Shown: one piece after another, positions 60,848 through 64,000 of the stretch | Layout of the letters: the number at the start of each line of letters is the position of its first letter | Numbering within the stretch: the first letter of the stretch is position 1 | DNA from: Halomonas binhaiensis | GTDB taxonomy: Bacteria > Pseudomonadota > Gammaproteobacteria > Pseudomonadales > Halomonadaceae | Assembly: GCF_008329985.2 (NCBI RefSeq) | Contig: NZ_CP038437.2 | Coordinates: 310,001 to 374,000 of the forward strand | Direction of reading: 5' to 3' | DNA length: 64,000 nucleotides | Position numbers and translations under genes: made by a program | Notes under the pieces: model-generated | What the model saw: only the letters and a program-made list of their open reading frames with translations | Told to the model about the DNA's origin: nothing | The model's database searches: none

Positions 60848-62008
60848 ATGGTGGCCACAGTCATGACAATAACCACGATGGAGACAACCTCGACGATTGC
60901 CGATACGCTGGACGATGAGCTAAGCGATCAGAGCGCTTCTCCATTGCTGGAAGTCCATGGTGTCCGGCATCGATACGCCCAGGCGAGCACTGGCAGCGTG
61001 GCCGTGGAGGATGTGTCCTTTGTGATGCACCAAGGTGAAGTGTTGTGCCTGCTGGGTCCTTCGGGGTGTGGAAAGACCACCTTGCTGAGGGTGGTGGCAG
61101 GGCTCGAGGAGTTGCAGGAGGGAGAGTTGCGTTTCAATGGCCAGACGTTGGCCACACAGGGGATGCCTCATGTTCCCCCGGAAAAGCGCAGTGTCGGCCT
61201 GGCTTTCCAGGAATCAGCCCTGTTCCCCCACTTGAGTGTGCTGGACAATGTCACCTTTGGGCTCAAGTCACTACCTCCAAAGCAGCGGCGCATGCGTGCC
61301 ATGCAGCTACTTGACCAACTTGGCATGGCAGCCTATGCCGATGTCTTTCCCCACACCTTGTCCGGGGGACAGCAACAGCGTGTCGCCCTGGCCCGGGCCC
61401 TGGCACCTTCCCCGCAACTGATGCTGCTGGATGAGCCTTTCTCCAGCCTGGATGCACGCTTGCGTGACCGCATTCGCGACGACACCCTGCATGTGCTCAA
61501 GCAAGTCGGCGCCGGCACCTTGCTGGTAACGCATGATCCGGAAGAGGCCATGTTCATGGCCGATCGCATCGTGCTGATGCGTGATGGGCGAATTGTGCAG
61601 ATCGGCACTCCCCAGGAACTATACTGCCATCCCCTGGATCCCTTTGTGGTGACCTTCTTTGGGGAGGTCAATCATCTGGAAGGCGTCGTGGCAAATGGTT
61701 TCGTGCATACTGCAGTAGGACCTGTGGCCACGAACCTGGCAGAAGGCAGTCGTGTACAGGTACTGGTGCGCCCTGAAGCTCTGCGAGTCGTGGAGATCAA
61801 GAGCGATGTACCTCATGACCATCACAGCCATGTGCTGATAGCGCGCCTGTTGGGGCGTTCCAGCCTGCTGCATATCTGTGTCCATGGTACCGATGGTCAG
61901 GAAGCACACTTGCACGCTCGGATGCCGGGCGTGTTCCTGCCCGAAGAAGGCCAGGCCGTTCAAGTCAGCCTGGATCCCTCTCAGGCGTTTGTCTTTCCTG
62001 CCGACTAG
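60848..62008 (+). CDS. Fe(III) ABC transporter ATP-binding protein
   Basis: A 386-residue ABC ATPase: Walker A GPSGCGKTTLLRV, Q-loop AFQESALFPH, signature LSGGQQQRVALARAL, Walker B LMLLDEPFSSLD, H-loop VTHDPEEAM. The C-terminal TOBE-like region (about 260-386) fits the FbpC/PotA group. ATG 60848 is used; 60863 and 60878 are other possible starts. The gene is on the opposite strand from both the binding protein and permease genes. Confidence 0.88.
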   Translation: MVATVMTITTMETTSTIADTLDDELSDQSASPLLEVHGVRHRYAQASTGSVAVEDVSFVMHQGEVLCLLGPSGCGKTTLLRVVAGLEELQEGELRFNGQTLATQGMPHVPPEKRSVGLAFQESALFPHLSVLDNVTFGLKSLPPKQRRMRAMQLLDQLGMAAYADVFPHTLSGGQQQRVALARALAPSPQLMLLDEPFSSLDARLRDRIRDDTLHVLKQVGAGTLLVTHDPEEAMFMADRIVLMRDGRIVQIGTPQELYCHPLDPFVVTFFGEVNHLEGVVANGFVHTAVGPVATNLAEGSRVQVLVRPEALRVVEIKSDVPHDHHSHVLIARLLGRSSLLHICVHGTDGQEAHLHARMPGVFLPEEGQAVQVSLDPSQAFVFPAD

Positions 62009-62041
62009 AAATGCAGATCAGCCGCGCCTCCCCGACCTATT

Positions 62042-62086
62042 TTCTCTAGGGCCATGTTCTCTAGGGCTATGTTCTCAGGAGCCATG
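62042..62086. repeat. 15-bp tandem repeat downstream of fbpC
   Basis: TTCTCTAGGGCCATG, TTCTCTAGGGCTATG and TTCTCAGGAGCCATG are three consecutive 15-bp units starting at 62042, 34 bp after the fbpC stop. The last unit merges with the terminator hairpin at 62083. Confidence 0.85.
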
Positions 62087-62135
62087 CGCAAGTCACGCTC
62101 AGGACTTGTGCTGTCCTGGGCGTGACTTGCGCATG
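62083..62135. terminator. Long two-tier hairpin between fbpC and fbpB, overlapping the fbpB stop
   Basis: CATGCGCAAGTCACGC (62083-62098) is perfectly complementary to GCGTGACTTGCGCATG (62120-62135). Inside, CAGGAC (62100-62105) pairs with GTCCTG (62113-62118). The stop codon and last 11-12 codons of the leftward permease gene are inside this structure. Confidence 0.8.
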
Positions 62136-63778
62136 GCCACACTCAGCAGAATCACCGGGATGACTCCTACCGCGACGATGGCCAGAGAGGCCGTGGATGC
62201 TTCGGCCAGGCGCTCGTCGGCTGCCAGGTTATGGGCGCGTACCGCCAGAGTGTCGAAGTTGAATGGGCGCAGGATGATGGTGGCAGGCAATTCCTTCATC
62301 ACATCGACGAATACCAGGATCGCTGCTGCCAGCAGGCTGCCGCGCATGATAGGGGTATGGATCTTGCGCAGTGTGCCGGTAGCCGTTTCGCCCAGCGTGC
62401 GCGCAGCCGCATCCATCGATGGTGTGACTTTCTCCAGGCTGGCTTCCACGGCATTGAAGGATACGGCCAGAAAGCGCACGACATAGGCATAGATCAGGAT
62501 GAATGCGGTACCACTGAAGAGCAGTCCGAACACTTCACCGGTGTAGCCCTTGTACAACTGGTTGAGGTGATTGTCGATCCAGGCAAAGGGAATCAGGATA
62601 CCGACGGCTACCACTGAACCGGGGATGGCGTAACCCAGCGCCGCAATGCGGGTAGCGGTGCGTGTCAATTGGCCAGGCATCAGGCGAGCGCCATAGCTCA
62701 GGATGACGGCCATGCCTACGGCCACTGCGGCAGCAATCAGAGCCAGCATCAGGCTGTTGCCGGCGTACTCGAGGAAGGCGCCACCGAGCACGCTGTCACC
62801 CTTGCGTAGCGCCATTTCTGCGAGCAGCAGGCAGGGAGCAACGAAACCGATCAATACCGGTAATGTGCAGGCAAGGCTGGCAGCAAAGGCGCGTATTCCC
62901 GTCAGACGATACTCGGGCAACTGCTGATAGCGATGGGAGGTGTGATGGTAGCGACGCTTGCCCCGAGACCAGCGTTCGAGCAATACCAGCAGGATGACAA
63001 AGGCCAGTAGGCAGGCCGCCAACTGAGCGGCGGCAACCTGCTCGCCGAGTCCGAACCAGGTGCGATAGATGCCGGTAGTGAAGGTATCAACGCCGAAATA
63101 CTGCATGGCGCCGAACTCATTCAGGGTCTCCATCAGCGCCAGGGAAACCCCACCGACCAACGCGGGGCGAGCCAGGGGAACGGCAACCTGGGTGAACATC
63201 TGCCAGGGCCCTCGTCCGAGAGAACGCCCGACATCCAGCATGCATACCGATTGTTCGAGAAAGGCAGCACGAGCCAGCATATAGACATAAGGGTAGAGCA
63301 CCAGAGTGACCAGGATGGCAGCACTGGGTAACGAGCGGATATCTGGAAACCAGTAATCTCCCCGGGACCAGCCAAAGGTTTCGCGCAGTGCACTTTGCAG
63401 TGGCCCTGAGTACTGCAGGAAATCGGTGTAGGCATAAGCAATGACATAGGTCGGCACTGCAAGTGGCAGCAGCATGGCCCACTCAAACAGGCGCTTGCCT
63501 GGAAAGCGGCACATGACCACCAGCCAGGCCGTCCCCGTGCCGATCACCAGAGTGCCGAACCCCACACCCAGTACCAGCAACAGGGTATTGGTCAGATAGC
63601 GAGGAAGTACCGTAGCGGCCAGGTGACTCCAGATATCGCCTGCAGGGACCAGAATATGACCCAGGATCACCAATACTGGCAGGGCGACCACAGCGGCAAC
63701 CGCAAAGGTCAGCCATGTCCAGGTGGAGAATGAACGGCGCAGGCGAGCCGAGGGCGCAGAAACCGGGTGAGTAGGCAA
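62099..63778 (-). CDS. Fe(III) ABC transporter permease (duplicated FbpB type)
   Basis: A 559-residue membrane protein with about 12 helices and two copies of the permease EAA loop (SLGRGPWQMFTQVAVPLARPA after helix 5 and TLGETATGTLRKIHTPIMRGS in the second half), as in FbpB/ThiP-like fused permeases. Translation probably starts at TTG 63778 with GGAG 8 nt upstream; no ATG fits better. The C-terminal tail (MRKSRPGQHKS) is coded by the terminator hairpin. Confidence 0.9.
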   Translation of the reverse strand: MPTHPVSAPSARLRRSFSTWTWLTFAVAAVVALPVLVILGHILVPAGDIWSHLAATVLPRYLTNTLLLVLGVGFGTLVIGTGTAWLVVMCRFPGKRLFEWAMLLPLAVPTYVIAYAYTDFLQYSGPLQSALRETFGWSRGDYWFPDIRSLPSAAILVTLVLYPYVYMLARAAFLEQSVCMLDVGRSLGRGPWQMFTQVAVPLARPALVGGVSLALMETLNEFGAMQYFGVDTFTTGIYRTWFGLGEQVAAAQLAACLLAFVILLVLLERWSRGKRRYHHTSHRYQQLPEYRLTGIRAFAASLACTLPVLIGFVAPCLLLAEMALRKGDSVLGGAFLEYAGNSLMLALIAAAVAVGMAVILSYGARLMPGQLTRTATRIAALGYAIPGSVVAVGILIPFAWIDNHLNQLYKGYTGEVFGLLFSGTAFILIYAYVVRFLAVSFNAVEASLEKVTPSMDAAARTLGETATGTLRKIHTPIMRGSLLAAAILVFVDVMKELPATIILRPFNFDTLAVRAHNLAADERLAEASTASLAIVAVGVIPVILLSVAMRKSRPGQHKS

Positions 63779-63858
63779 CAGACGAACTCCAGGAAGGCAT
63801 CAGCGCATGATAATCACCAGAGCCTGTAAAGCCTAGGGCCCCATCTGTCGGCAGGGCC

Positions 63859-64000
63859 CTAGGCTCTGTGCGAAAAGTGTCTGCGCTTGTTCATGCTGCG
63901 TTGGAGTCGATCTCAAAATGCTCATTTACCCCCCGTAAACTCCGCTTTTTCGATCAATTCCGCCTTGCCTGATCATCGCTCGTCGACTTTTCGCACAAAG
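63859..64000. repeat. Repeat family B, copy 2 with perfect 12-bp terminal inverted repeats
   Basis: TGTGCGAAAAGT (63867-63878) and ACTTTTCGCACA (63986-63997) are perfect inverted repeats near the ends of a unit that aligns along its full length with 48688-48836. It is about 140 bp, non-coding, and may run past the window edge. It looks like a MITE or a degraded IS end. Confidence 0.8.

Noticed and set aside
1..64000. tRNA, rRNA or intact IS elements
   Set aside because: No cloverleaf, rRNA-conserved block or transposase gene was recognised; the two repeat families have no coding capacity. A covariance-model scan would be decisive for small RNAs.

Overview
The window is about 59-60% GC by eye and reads as a chromosome segment of a marine or halophilic gammaproteobacterium, most likely Halomonadaceae. 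Support: the order homoserine kinase - DUF2782 protein - polA, typical of Pseudomonadales/Oceanospirillales; TRAP and Fe(III) ABC transporters; a complete kdpFABCDE set; and many catabolic operons. No rRNA, tRNA, CRISPR array, phage or intact insertion sequence was seen. The genus is an inference.

Layout. 1-6830: end of a LysR regulator, then a co-directional set of DUF1445 protein, TRAP receptor and two permease subunits, DUF2848 protein and amidase, probably uptake and breakdown of an amide or lactam carboxylate. 6855-7712: outer-membrane channel. 8072-22806: a large leftward catabolic region with a GntR regulator, a three-component Rieske oxygenase (ferredoxin, a small HTH-like protein, oxygenase, SDR, FAD reductase), an MFS importer and an IclR regulator. 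Next come a type I extradiol dioxygenase, cupin, alpha/beta hydrolase, an SDR lacking its catalytic Tyr/Lys, an aspartate-dehydrogenase-like protein, an aldehyde dehydrogenase and a ThDP enzyme. Together these look like ring hydroxylation, diol rearomatisation, meta-cleavage and processing of the products; the substrate is not evident.

23085-32221: secreted class B/e(P4) acid phosphatase, then kdpFABCDE high-affinity potassium uptake with its KdpD/KdpE sensor system. 32234-34991: divergent MFS exporter and MocR-type regulator. 35024-39799: transglutaminase-like protein, permuted ATP-grasp and alpha-E proteins (a predicted but little-studied peptide-ligase system), and an alpha/beta hydrolase. 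39895-45619: acetyltransferase, a PmrAB/QseBC-like two-component system, and an ArnC-like/LAB_N/ArnT-like operon with a PmrA-like box, suggesting lipid A glycosylation. 45744-53264: speA, thrB, DUF2782, polA and an LpxR-type lipid A deacylase. 53328-58054: TauE/SafE permease, amidohydrolase, NCS2 permease and divergent LysR. 58213-59503: two tandemly duplicated lipoproteins. 59655-63778: an Fe(III) ABC transporter whose three genes lie on alternating strands, with a Fur-box-like site.

Two repeat families occur. Family A has ends near GGAAACACTGCATAAAT and a full-length copy at 7731-7888. Family B is about 140 bp with perfect 12-bp terminal inverted repeats (48688-48836 and 63859-64000). The region is also rich in short (12-21 bp) tandem duplications, several of them at or across gene 3' ends, where they create repetitive protein tails or repetitive spacers.
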